This document shows positions 24,860-32,964 of a DNA stretch of 64,000 nucleotides, piece by piece; within the stretch, counting starts at the first letter, position 1; every line of letters begins with the position of its first letter. The position numbers were made by a program, and so were the translations under genes. Source of the DNA: Kordia antarctica (GTDB taxonomy: Bacteria; Bacteroidota; Bacteroidia; Flavobacteriales; Flavobacteriaceae); assembly GCF_009901525.1 (NCBI RefSeq), contig NZ_CP019288.1:1054001-1118000 (forward strand), read 5' to 3'. The notes below the pieces were generated by a model that was not told the origin of the DNA, made no database searches, and saw only the letters and a list, made by a program, of their open reading frames with translations.

Positions 24860-26517
24860 AAACAACAAAATTAATATAAAAAAAGCCCTTTTAAGGGCTT
24901 TTTTAGGTTTTTAGTAAGTATACATTTGAATAATTTACATGGCTTAAAATAGTTGCTATGAAGTTTTGAGTTGCTTTTAGTTCTGAAAAAATAGCATTGC
25001 CTATTTTGGCTGCACTTTTTGCCATTTTTGTAACGAACTTTAGGTATTTCTTCAGATTATAAGCAATCGCTGACATATGCATCACTTTATTTGCTTGCTT
25101 TATTCCTAAAGTATTGATCTTTCTGAGTCCCATATATTCCTTTAGTGTACCAAATACTGGTTCTACTGTGCTTTGACGTTTTCTCTTCATATAACGTCCT
25201 TGATTGCTGTTCACTCTTTCTATATTTCGTTCATATTCGTCTCTGTAATACGTAACCGAAAATTTCTTTTCTTTAGCTGTTTTACCTAAACATTGCGAAG
25301 CTATTGGACAACCTTTACATATTTTGGAGGAACCACGATATTCTTTTTTTTTGGTCTTTGTTCGATAATCTAAAAATACCTTTTTAAAAGGAATAATCTT
25401 TCCTTGTGGACACACATAGTGATCCGATTCTTTGTCATATATAAAATCATCTGGACCACCTTTGTAAGTACCATGCGGTGGAATGTAACTTTTTAAACCT
25501 TGAGATTCTAAAAAGGCATAGTTCTCGCCACTACTATACCCAGTATCTGCCACTAGGTTTTCCCATAATAACCCTGTTTTTCGCAAACGTCTTTGAGTTC
25601 TAATAGTTATATCTTGTAAATACTGATTGTCTCTCTTATCAGCATGATATGCCTTAATATCGCTAATCACATGATGTGCGGTGTCTACACTGAGTTGACT
25701 CATATAATTGAGTTTTCTTGCTTTGCCAGGTTTTACACTAATGCGAGCATCAGGATCTGTGGGACTGTAATGCGTTTTGTTACTGGTATACCGACTTCCT
25801 TTATTGCCAGCACCTGGTCGCCTATCTTGATCCTTTGCCCATTTCTTGTTCCTTGATGTGATAGCTTTAAGTTCCTGATCATTTGCAGTAATAACCTGTT
25901 GTTCTTTACTTGCCTTGTTTTGAACTTGACGATCTCGGTAACTCTGAACCCGAACTTTGGATAAATGTGAGTCCAATTCTTCTTCAGGAACTTTTAACTC
26001 CAAGCTATCCATCGAAGCATTCGCTTTTATTGGTGCAGAATCGATTGCCTGTGTGTGACCGCTTACCATTCCTTTGTCTACACAAAGCATGAAAACTCGT
26101 GTAAAAACTTCTTCAAATATTGATTCAGGGAATAACTGTCGGGTTCTACTTATCGTACTATGCCATGGAAGTTCTTCATCAATATCATACCCCAGAAAAT
26201 ACAAAATATCCAAGCGTAGACTACAATGCTGAATCAACTTACGATCACTAATAATATTTTCTAAATAACCAACCAAACATAGTTTGAAGAACACAACAGG
26301 ATCAATGCTTTTTTGTCCGCTACTTCCGTAATAGACTTTGGTAAGTTCATACAAATAATCTAAATCTAACTCAGAAGATAAACGACGATAAAAATTTTCT
26401 TTTGGAATCCGATCACTTAGTTGAAAATTGTTGAATAGTTTTTCTTGATAGATTTTTTTGCCTTGCATATATCAAGATACGAAATTTATCAATACCTTAG
26501 GCTTGTGCAACAGGCAC
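24837..26517 (-). mobile_element. IS1182-family insertion sequence, copy 2 (inverted)
   Basis: About 1,681 bp, same ends as copy 1 in reverse orientation, flanked by its own ACCG duplication (24833-24836 and 26518-26521). It carries its own transposase and the same terminator at 24880-24905. The two copies bracket the cassette 5 gene, but each has a separate target duplication, so they look like two independent insertions. Confidence 0.9.
24903..26468 (-). CDS. IS1182-family transposase, copy 2
   Basis: 521 aa, apparently intact, with the same domains and catalytic motifs as copy 1. Nearly all residues match apart from scattered changes, except the block FLDYRTKTKKKEYRGSSKIC to YYRDEYERNIERVNS (about 367-432), which is strongly divergent and one residue longer, although the cysteine pattern (CPQGK, CKGCPIASQC) is kept. 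This suggests recombination with a more distant relative of the element. Confidence 0.94.
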   Translation of the reverse strand: MQGKKIYQEKLFNNFQLSDRIPKENFYRRLSSELDLDYLYELTKVYYGSSGQKSIDPVVFFKLCLVGYLENIISDRKLIQHCSLRLDILYFLGYDIDEELPWHSTISRTRQLFPESIFEEVFTRVFMLCVDKGMVSGHTQAIDSAPIKANASMDSLELKVPEEELDSHLSKVRVQSYRDRQVQNKASKEQQVITANDQELKAITSRNKKWAKDQDRRPGAGNKGSRYTSNKTHYSPTDPDARISVKPGKARKLNYMSQLSVDTAHHVISDIKAYHADKRDNQYLQDITIRTQRRLRKTGLLWENLVADTGYSSGENYAFLESQGLKSYIPPHGTYKGGPDDFIYDKESDHYVCPQGKIIPFKKVFLDYRTKTKKKEYRGSSKICKGCPIASQCLGKTAKEKKFSVTYYRDEYERNIERVNSNQGRYMKRKRQSTVEPVFGTLKEYMGLRKINTLGIKQANKVMHMSAIAYNLKKYLKFVTKMAKSAAKIGNAIFSELKATQNFIATILSHVNYSNVYLLKT

Positions 26518-26670
26518 ACCGTGTATAATTTATTGCTGGTTCTCGCCTACTTACGAAAATCCTCGCGGATTTTCTTGGTTTGTGTTTTATTTAGTAACTT
26601 TATTGCTTGGAAACACGCAACTTTCCTTACACAACAACGTTAGCAAATATTTGAACTCACTCACTAAAAT

Positions 26671-27228
26671 ATGAATAGACTTTTGACAATTTTATTTTTA
26701 ACTTCTTTCTTATCCAGTTGTAATGAAAGTAAAGAATTATTCGATAATTTCAAACTTATTAAAGGGAGCGAACTATATGGAGAGGGAAAATATGAGGAAG
26801 CCAAAAGAATATACTTGAACGTAATAAATTCTAATGCAAAAATTGATAGTACAACTTTGAGTAATATATATACACTTATTGGAAATGTATATGAAAAACA
26901 AGATAGTCTTAAAATGGCTGAAAAGTATTATTTAAAATCAAAAAAAATGGATGATACTTATTGGGAAATATGGTTTCATTTAGCAGTATATTATGACAAA
27001 ACTAATGATTTAGAACGGGCGAAAACAAATTATAATCAAGCGGTTAAACTTAATCCCAAAAACAATTCTCTTTTAAATAACAGTGCTCTTTTTTATTTTG
27101 AAAGAGGCAATAATAGTCAAGCATTGGATTTGATTAATCAAAGTTTTGAAATTGACAGTTTGAATGAAACAAGCATTTGGCTAAAATCCAAAATTTTGAA
27201 TAAAATAAAAACTGAAACTAAAAACTAA
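26671..27228 (+). CDS. Cassette 6: TPR-repeat lipoprotein
   Basis: 185 aa. The start MNRLLTILFLTSFLSSC gives a lipobox with Cys17. Three TPR-like units follow: the IYLNVINSNAKIDSTTLSNI region, NVYEKQDSLKMAEKYYLKSK, and WEIWFHLAVYYDKTNDLERA with ALFYFERGNNSQALDLINQS. TPR lipoproteins scaffold protein-protein contacts in the envelope; no partner can be named. The unit opens at 26639 (GTTAGCA). The attC-like site after it is broken by a MITE-like element, and its start core has no matching complement downstream. Confidence 0.82.
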   Translation: MNRLLTILFLTSFLSSCNESKELFDNFKLIKGSELYGEGKYEEAKRIYLNVINSNAKIDSTTLSNIYTLIGNVYEKQDSLKMAEKYYLKSKKMDDTYWEIWFHLAVYYDKTNDLERAKTNYNQAVKLNPKNNSLLNNSALFYFERGNNSQALDLINQSFEIDSLNETSIWLKSKILNKIKTETKN

Positions 27229-27246
27229 AAACGTTGGGTAATATTG

Positions 27247-27394
27247 GTGACAGTTGCACAGCTATCTTTTTTAATAATATTTCAAAATTTTGAACAAAAC
27301 ACAAAATAATTAATACTGATAATCAGTTAACTGCATTATATTGAAAAACAAAAATATAAGATTTAAAGAATTTTTTGACTTGTGCAACAATCAC
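27247..27394. mobile_element. 148-bp MITE-like relative of the IS1182 elements
   Basis: Ends GTGACAGTTGCACA and TGTGCAACAATCAC are imperfect inverted repeats (12 of 14) sharing the GTTGCACA core with the ends of the two full IS copies. The interior is AT-rich with no reading frame. No clean target duplication is seen. It sits next to the AACGCGTATAAT left end of attC-like site 6, at about the place where the full copies entered sites 4 and 5. Confidence 0.65.
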
Positions 27395-27540
27395 AACGCG
27401 TATAATTAATTGCTTGTTTATAGTCTACTTACGAAAATCCCATTTCCATAAACTCAGTAACATCTAAATTTTCTATTCCGTTTTTATTTGCTAAATTAGG
27501 TGCTTAACCACGCAACTAATCATACATAAAAACGTTGGCA
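27391..27540 (+). other. attC-like site 6, left core disturbed by the MITE
   Basis: About 150 bp, from TCACAAC to GTTGGCA. It is the same family as sites 1, 5 and 7 (ATTGCTTG, CTACTTACGAAAATCC, TTTTATTTGCTAAATTA), but the apex has about 30 extra bases in place of the tight GGATTTTC hairpin. The left core does not complement its unit start at 26639. Confidence 0.65.
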
Positions 27541-27558
27541 ACAATATAAACAAACATA

Positions 27559-28341
27559 ATGCGAAGAAAAATAATCATACTTTTATTAATAGCAATATTC
27601 ACAACTTTTGGATATGCTCAATCGGAAAAAATTAATATTAAAACAGACCAGTTGAAAGAAGTAAATTACCTGAAAATGGATGATTTTTATTTGACCCATT
27701 ATTTATATATCGATCTGTTTTTAAGAGAAAACCTGTTTCCTGAAGCCAATCCAGAAGATGTTTCGTCAATTATCAACGCTCTTAAAAAATATGTTTCTGT
27801 AGAGAACAAATTAGAAATTGAAATTGAAAAACCTGGAAAAAGAAATTACTTAATCCGATTCGCAATTTTAAAGAAAGACGACGGAACTGAACTTTTAATT
27901 GCTTTCACAAATTGGACTGTAAAGAAAAAGGAATTTGAAAAAGAAATTAAGCTAGAAAATGATTCCTACACTAGATGGTATTTTCTTAATGGAAACAAAA
28001 TGACTTATAGAAAAGATATGTCCAATGAAAATGATTATTCAAGTATGAATAAATCTGACTTGGCTAATGCTTATCTATTTGATGAATTAACAGATAATGA
28101 TTCAGAGATTAAAAAAACAATAGAGGAATATTTAAAGCAAAGCGATTTAAGTATTTCAGATGAAATAATGGCGAATTTAATTCTTTTAAAATATCAAATT
28201 TTTAAAAAAGAGAATAACAATGTGGCGAAGCAAACTGAATATTTAGATGAATTATTTGAAATAAATAAGTCTGAATCTAATTTGAGAGGTTTACAAATGG
28301 CTTTTAATGCTACAAAATTTCAAATAGAATTAGCGAAATAA
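27559..28341 (+). CDS. Cassette 7: exported protein of unknown function
   Basis: 260 aa with a signal peptide (MRRKIIILLLIAIFTTFGYA, cleavage before QSEK). The body is largely charged helix with FYLTHYLYIDLFLRENLFPE, RNYLIRFAILKKDDGTELLI and a late KQTEYLDELFEINKSESNLR. I do not recognise a family. The unit begins at the GTT core at 27534. It ends 8 bp before a weak AAC core, so the packing is again cassette-like. Confidence 0.7.
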   Translation: MRRKIIILLLIAIFTTFGYAQSEKINIKTDQLKEVNYLKMDDFYLTHYLYIDLFLRENLFPEANPEDVSSIINALKKYVSVENKLEIEIEKPGKRNYLIRFAILKKDDGTELLIAFTNWTVKKKEFEKEIKLENDSYTRWYFLNGNKMTYRKDMSNENDYSSMNKSDLANAYLFDELTDNDSEIKKTIEEYLKQSDLSISDEIMANLILLKYQIFKKENNNVAKQTEYLDELFEINKSESNLRGLQMAFNATKFQIELAK

Positions 28342-28348
28342 ATACTGT

Positions 28349-28482
28349 GTACAACAAACATCGTATATAATTAATTACTAGCACTCACCTACTTACGAAA
28401 ATTCTTGCGGACTTTCTATTCGGTATTTATTTGCTAAATTAGTTGCTTAACTATATAACTAATCATACAAAACACGTTTAAT
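28349..28482 (+). other. attC-like site 7
   Basis: 134 bp, from GTACAAC to GTTTAAT. Same family as site 1 (CGTATATAATTAATT, CTACTTACGAAAATTC, TTATTTGCTAAATTAG, CATACAAAACACG) but more degenerate: the apex arms no longer match perfectly and the left core does not complement the unit start. Confidence 0.65.
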
Positions 28483-28499
28483 ACAATAAAAAATTCCGA

Positions 28500-29153
28500 A
28501 TGATCTCAAAAAATCTTATTGCAATTTTATTTTTAATCACACTATTTTCTTGCGGAACAACAAAAAATAGTACGAATACAACTGATGAATATTTTAACAT
28601 CAAAATCTCTCAAGATGGAAAAATAGTAAAAGAAAAAAATGGCATCGTTGAACTCAGTAAGAAACCATTTAAAATTCATGTAGACCTCGTAAAAACTGAT
28701 CACGTTTATGTGTCATCATCTTGGGGGAAATATTATTACGATTACCCAATTGAACAGAATATTTTTGAATGTAACGATAAAAGCTTTTTTAAAGACTGTC
28801 GATTTGTCGCAATAAAAACTGGAAATGAAGACAAATTCAATGTAAACAAAGATATTTATGTTGGAGATGGAAGTTATCAAAATGTTTGGTTTTATGAAGA
28901 AGATACAGAATGGCATCGATTTGACAAAGACATAAAAGTCGAAAACGGAATCACATATGCAACTGTGACTGTTGAAAATATCTACGATATGGACAAACGA
29001 GATGAAAGAAAATATCCTGAAAGTGAATACAATTATCCGATTGAAAAGATTAACTCTGATATTTATTTCGTGTTTGCAACAGATCATTATGAAAAAGGAA
29101 TGGAACATCCTAAAGAACTACAACGAAAGAAAATACTACTGAAATTCAAATAG
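28500..29153 (+). CDS. Cassette 8: lipoprotein of unknown function
   Basis: 217 aa. MISKNLIAILFLITLFSC gives a lipobox with Cys18, so it should be anchored in the envelope. The body has beta-type segments (FNIKISQDGKIVKEKNGIVE, KPFKIHVDLVKTDHVYVSSS) and a Tyr/Trp-rich middle (WFYEEDTEWHRFDKD). Family not recognised. It is the last member of the array: I see no attC-like palindrome between its stop and the next gene, so the array's right border is near 29160. Confidence 0.7.
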   Translation: MISKNLIAILFLITLFSCGTTKNSTNTTDEYFNIKISQDGKIVKEKNGIVELSKKPFKIHVDLVKTDHVYVSSSWGKYYYDYPIEQNIFECNDKSFFKDCRFVAIKTGNEDKFNVNKDIYVGDGSYQNVWFYEEDTEWHRFDKDIKVENGITYATVTVENIYDMDKRDERKYPESEYNYPIEKINSDIYFVFATDHYEKGMEHPKELQRKKILLKFK

Positions 29154-29224
29154 TTATGCTAAATAGTATGTGTAATTTTGAAAATAACGCGTAAACCATT
29201 ACAAATCAAAACCAACGAAACAAT

Positions 29225-30361
29225 ATGACCCAAAACAAACGACTTAAAATTGGAGAAGGCACAATTAGCGGTTACATTTCCATCTTTTTGGCAATTGTAT
29301 GCTTAGGAACAACTATTTGCGCTTATTTTCCAGAGTATTTAACGACTGCCGATTTTCGAGAACTTTACAAACCTGGTTATATAAAGTGGGCGTTTTTAAT
29401 TGTGCTGATGGTATCTTTCGGGTTTGCCTTAGTGAGTTTCATTCTAAGCAAAAAAACAAAACTAGGGTTCTATGCAATACTAATTATCGCGGCTTCCATT
29501 TTCTTGGCTTCAGGATTGCCTGAATATCAAGAAATAGACTCAAAACCGTTCACATTAGGAATGGATTGGCTCCTACTCGATATTCTAATTTCTGCCGTTA
29601 TATTTATTCCGATGGAATTGTTTTTACCAAAAAGGTTGGAACAAACAAAATTTCATGCGGAATGGAGAACCGATTTAGTGTATTTTATCATCAGTCACTT
29701 ACTAATTCAAATTATTGGAATCCTTGTGCAATTGCCCGCAGTAACGATATTTGCTAACTTTGGATTAAGCGGATTTCAAGAATGGGTTCAAGGTATTTGG
29801 TTTATTCCACAACTATTTCTTGCATTGTTTGTGTCTGACTTATTTCAGTGGACAGCACATTATTTTTTTCACAAAACTCCGTATTTATGGCGTTTTCATT
29901 CCGTTCATCACTCCACAAAAGACATTGATTGGTTGGCAGGTTCAAGAACGCATTTTGTTGATTTAGTCGCTGTACGCGCCATCTCTTTTTTGCCTTTATA
30001 TGTATTCGGATTTAGCACAGCAGTTTTTACTACATATGTAATTATAGTTTCATTTCAGGCAGTATTAGCGCATGCAAACACACGTATTAATTTTGGGTTT
30101 CTTCGCTATGTATTTGTAACTCCGCAATATCATCATTGGCATCATTCTGACGATCCAAAAGCGTATGATAAAAATTTTGCCATTCACTTTCCATTCATTG
30201 ACATGCTATTTGGCACATATTATCCAATGGGAAAAACGTGGCCTGAAAATACAGGTCTTGGAGAAGTAAAATTTCCTAAAGGATTTTTGAGGCAGTTTGT
30301 CTTTCCATTCAGAAAAAACCCTGCAAATGATAATGAAATTGAGAATCCTAGTGAACGTTGA
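29225..30361 (+). CDS. Fatty-acid hydroxylase/sterol desaturase superfamily membrane protein
   Basis: 378 aa with several membrane segments in the N-terminal 200 residues. The di-iron histidine boxes are clear: HYFFH (about 220), FHSVHHS, and a C-terminal PQYHHWHHSDD. The family hydroxylates or desaturates lipids and carotenoids at the membrane. Substrate cannot be told from sequence. It lies directly after the cassette array in the same direction but has normal intergenic spacing, and its end is 11 bp from dispersed-repeat copy C. Confidence 0.9.
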   Translation: MTQNKRLKIGEGTISGYISIFLAIVCLGTTICAYFPEYLTTADFRELYKPGYIKWAFLIVLMVSFGFALVSFILSKKTKLGFYAILIIAASIFLASGLPEYQEIDSKPFTLGMDWLLLDILISAVIFIPMELFLPKRLEQTKFHAEWRTDLVYFIISHLLIQIIGILVQLPAVTIFANFGLSGFQEWVQGIWFIPQLFLALFVSDLFQWTAHYFFHKTPYLWRFHSVHHSTKDIDWLAGSRTHFVDLVAVRAISFLPLYVFGFSTAVFTTYVIIVSFQAVLAHANTRINFGFLRYVFVTPQYHHWHHSDDPKAYDKNFAIHFPFIDMLFGTYYPMGKTWPENTGLGEVKFPKGFLRQFVFPFRKNPANDNEIENPSER

Positions 30362-30372
30362 TAATATTTAAA

Positions 30373-30670
30373 TAACGTGAGTTCGATACAAAATTTCAGA
30401 ATGCTTTTTTTGTCTTTTCCGCAGTATAGCAGGGATTTTTCGTTAAGAATTTTCGAATCCTTGGAGAAAATTTAGAAAAATTCATGCGGTTTTAGTTTTT
30501 TTCAAAAAGAAAAACTAAAAATGCCTCTGGAAAAGCGCACTTTCTTTTGTTTCTTTTCTTTGTGCGAGCAAAGAAAACGAAAATAATAAAATGAAAATCA
30601 AACACTTAGCACTTATTTCGAAAATATGTTCGAAATTTTATTTGAGTAAACTTATATCGAACTCACGTTA
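30373..30670 (-). repeat. Dispersed TIR repeat, copy C (short form, inverted)
   Basis: 298 bp with perfect 16-bp terminal inverted repeats, TAACGTGAGTTCGATA at 30373-30388 and its complement at 30655-30670. This is the best preserved pair of ends in the window. It lacks both 48-bp inserts and the CTGAATCAAGTTCAG palindrome. It lies 8 bp before the next gene's start codon. Confidence 0.9.
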
Positions 30671-30678
30671 AATACAAT

Positions 30679-30906
30679 ATGAGCAGATCCAAAAATAAAA
30701 CAAAGATTTACGGAAATACAACTGCATCATCTGAAAAGGAAAATAAACGAGATGCAAATAGAAAATTTCGGAGAGTTGTAAAGCAAAAAGTTAAATCAGA
30801 AGAAATGGAGTTGCCCGAATTACGTGAAGTTTCAAATGTTTGGTGTTTTAACAAAGACGGAAAACGATATAATCCTGAAATGACTGAAAAAGAGTTACGG
30901 AAATAA
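30679..30906 (+). CDS. Small basic protein of unknown function
   Basis: 75 aa, very rich in Lys and Arg (SRSKNKTKIYGNTTASSEKE, RKFRRVVKQKVKSEEMELPE) with no hydrophobic segment. A nucleic-acid-associated role would suit the composition but is only a guess. It starts 8 bp after repeat copy C, so its promoter and ribosome-binding region are probably within the repeat. Similar short proteins are common in flavobacteria. Confidence 0.55.
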   Translation: MSRSKNKTKIYGNTTASSEKENKRDANRKFRRVVKQKVKSEEMELPELREVSNVWCFNKDGKRYNPEMTEKELRK

Positions 30907-30954
30907 AAACTGTTCGAAACTATCGAAAATAGCTGAAATACAAACAACTAAAAA

Positions 30955-31314
30955 TCAAATCTTCATCAATTCTTTATTGCGAATTGCTTCATTTATAACT
31001 ACAGTCACGTATTTATGACTATTAAAAAATTGTCTTTTAGAAGTTAATTGTATTGTTGCCACCAAACTTCCATCTTTCTTTTCTTCAATTGATGTCACTT
31101 CCACTTTTTCGCCTTTGATATTGCTGTAACTCGCAATTCCACCTTTTTTAATAATAAAGTTCGCATTCGGAAAATTAATATGCTTGTAATTATCATTATA
31201 AGCTTCCCCAATTGTAAAAGTATCTCCAACTTGAATAGTTGAATTAGAATTTTGAGAATAGATACTACTTGAAAAGAAGATCAATAAAATAGTCGCTAAA
31301 ACTGTATTTTTCAT
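30955..31314 (-). CDS. Exported protein of unknown function (119 aa)
   Basis: The N-terminus MKNTVLATILLIFFSSSIYS is a signal peptide, with cleavage likely before QNSNS. The mature part is about 100 aa, with TIQVGDTFTIGEAYNDNYKH, a beta-type KGEKVEVTSIEEKKDGSLVA and ATIQLTSKRQFFNSHKYVTV, suggesting a small beta domain. I do not recognise a family. It is separately transcribed with its own start region to the right. Confidence 0.65.
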   Translation of the reverse strand: MKNTVLATILLIFFSSSIYSQNSNSTIQVGDTFTIGEAYNDNYKHINFPNANFIIKKGGIASYSNIKGEKVEVTSIEEKKDGSLVATIQLTSKRQFFNSHKYVTVVINEAIRNKELMKI

Positions 31315-31385
31315 GGTAAAAAATTTAGAGTTATCATATCATAAAAATACTCATAAAAAAAGAAAATATCAATAGTAACAATAAT

Positions 31386-32693
31386 TTACTCCAAAACCTC
31401 ACGCATCGCTTTTGCCTTTATCAAACACTCTTCGTATTCTTTCTCAGGAATGGACTTTGCAGTAATTGCGCCACCAACGGAATAAGAAACGTACTTTTTT
31501 GTGCTGTTGTATAAAATAGAGCGAATAACGACATTGAAATCGAAATCATTTTCTGGTGTAAAATAACCAATGGCGCCCGAATAAATGCCGCGTTTGGTTT
31601 CTTCTAAATCTTCAATAATTTGCATTGCCGAAATTTTTGGCGCGCCAGTCATACTTCCCATTGGGAAAGTTGTTCGTAGAATTTCCACAGGATTTTGCGT
31701 TTCCGATACTTCCGAAGTTACCGTAGAAATTAATTGATGTACTTGATTGAAGGTGTAAATTTTGCACAACTCTTCCACTTGTACGCTTCCTTTTGTAGCA
31801 GTTTTTGCCAGATCATTTCTGACTAAATCGACAATCATAATGTTTTCTGCACGCTCTTTTTCGTCTTTCTGCAACGCAATTGCGATTGCTGCATCTTCCG
31901 TTGGATCTTCCAAACGTTTGGCAGTTCCTTTGATTGGTTGCGAAGTAATTTTAATGCCTTTTTTCTTGATATAACGTTCTGGCGAAGCCGAAAGAATGTA
32001 TTTGTCACTCAATCTCATATAGGTCGCAAAAGGTGGCTTTGAGATTGAATTTAGATGTGTATAGGTTGATAACGGATCAATTTCTGCATTTTCTGCATAA
32101 AATTCTTGACAGAAGTTTGCTTCGTAAATGTCGCCACGATGAATATGTGAAAGCAATTTGGTTACCTTTTCGTGGTATTCATCTTTGTGAATGCGGAGTT
32201 TTATTTTAGGGCGATGTTCCTTATTAGAATCTTCATGTGTGAAAATTTCTTGATCGATTTTTGTGTTTAGAATTGCTTGAATATCTTCTTCCAATTCATC
32301 ATCAACCATTTTCAAATACTGAACTTCTAGCGTATTTCCTTTCAATAGAAATATTTTTTTAGGTTGAAAGAAATACAACTCTGGAAAGTCCAAACCGTCA
32401 TGGTTTTGGGAAACTAAATTTTCTACAGCATTCTTTAAATCGTATGAAAGATAGCCAAAAATCCAATCGTTGGTTGTTTTTTGATATTCGTCTAATTTCT
32501 GAAAAGCATTTACATGATCGGTTTGCAAAAGTGTCAACGCTTCAACCGCCAAAATAGCGTCAAAATCTCTGCTATGCGACTGATAATCATTTGAATCGAG
32601 CCAACTAACTTCATGATATTGTTGACTCCATACTAACAATTGTTGCTTTATGATAGCAGGATTTTCTAAGGCAATTTTTAACGTGACTCTCAA
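31386..32693 (-). CDS. pabB: Aminodeoxychorismate synthase component I / chorismate-binding protein
   Basis: 435 aa. The chorismate-binding domain occupies the C-terminal two thirds: GDIYEANFCQEFY, ILSASPERYIKKKGIKITSQ, PIKGTAKR, VDLVRNDLAKTA, TTFPMGSMTGAPK and RGIYSGAIGYF, all diagnostic. PabB makes 4-amino-4-deoxychorismate for folate, with a separate glutamine amidotransferase not seen here. The TrpE-type alternative is less likely given the short N-terminal part and the PIKGT motif. Confidence 0.9.
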   Translation of the reverse strand: MRVTLKIALENPAIIKQQLLVWSQQYHEVSWLDSNDYQSHSRDFDAILAVEALTLLQTDHVNAFQKLDEYQKTTNDWIFGYLSYDLKNAVENLVSQNHDGLDFPELYFFQPKKIFLLKGNTLEVQYLKMVDDELEEDIQAILNTKIDQEIFTHEDSNKEHRPKIKLRIHKDEYHEKVTKLLSHIHRGDIYEANFCQEFYAENAEIDPLSTYTHLNSISKPPFATYMRLSDKYILSASPERYIKKKGIKITSQPIKGTAKRLEDPTEDAAIAIALQKDEKERAENIMIVDLVRNDLAKTATKGSVQVEELCKIYTFNQVHQLISTVTSEVSETQNPVEILRTTFPMGSMTGAPKISAMQIIEDLEETKRGIYSGAIGYFTPENDFDFNVVIRSILYNSTKKYVSYSVGGAITAKSIPEKEYEECLIKAKAMREVLE

Positions 32694-32964
32694 GAATTCA
32701 AGTTTAAGTTGCTAATTTCCTAATTAAAGATCGTTCTGCCAAATGTTTACTCAGGTTTTGGGGTTTTGGGTATTAGGTTTTGGGTTTTTGTCGCTTTGCT
32801 CATTGTTGGTTTATTTGTGTATTCGTTACTCACTTTTAACTTTTCCCTTTTCCCTTTTAACTTTTAACTTTTCACTTTTCTCTATATTCCATGTTCAAAG
32901 TTCAACATTCAGTATTCCTTATTCGATATTCGATATTCAAAGTTCTATTCTCTATATTCTTTGC

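Larger units (their letters stand above)
24825..26645 (+). other. attC-like site 5, split by the second IS copy
   Basis: Left part TTGCCAACACCG at 24825-24836, right part ACCGTGTATAATTTATTGC from 26518, ending GTTAGCA at 26639-26645. The interior (CTTACGAAAATCC...GGATTTTC) is the same family as site 1. The left core does not match the start of its own unit at 24195 but does match the start at 27534 (GTTGGCAAC), hinting at past rearrangement. Confidence 0.72.
18861..29160 (+). mobile_element. Integron-like cassette array without integrase (CALIN-like)
   Basis: Nine plus-strand genes, mostly unknown, form about eight units separated by imperfect palindromes of about 130 bp. Each palindrome starts with an AAC core, then a GTATAT-like box, and ends with ATATAC and a GTT core, which is the R''-L''...L'-R' layout of attC sites. 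The first four units open with GTT cores (18861, 20086, 21245, 21937) whose first 9-10 bases are the exact complement of the AAC core at their own 3' end, as required when a cassette is an excised circle re-inserted at its attC. No tyrosine-recombinase integrase, attI or cassette promoter is evident in the window. Two IS1182-family elements and a MITE interrupt three sites. Confidence 0.78.

Noticed and set aside
22491..26517. Two inverted IS copies around one gene, read as a composite transposon
   Set aside because: Each copy has its own ACCG target duplication and sits in its own attC-like site, so two independent insertions explain the arrangement better.
26458..26643. Plus-strand frame across the IS end and attC-like site 5
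   Set aside because: It is created by the junction of IS and site sequence; it reads through hairpins and has no plausible start.
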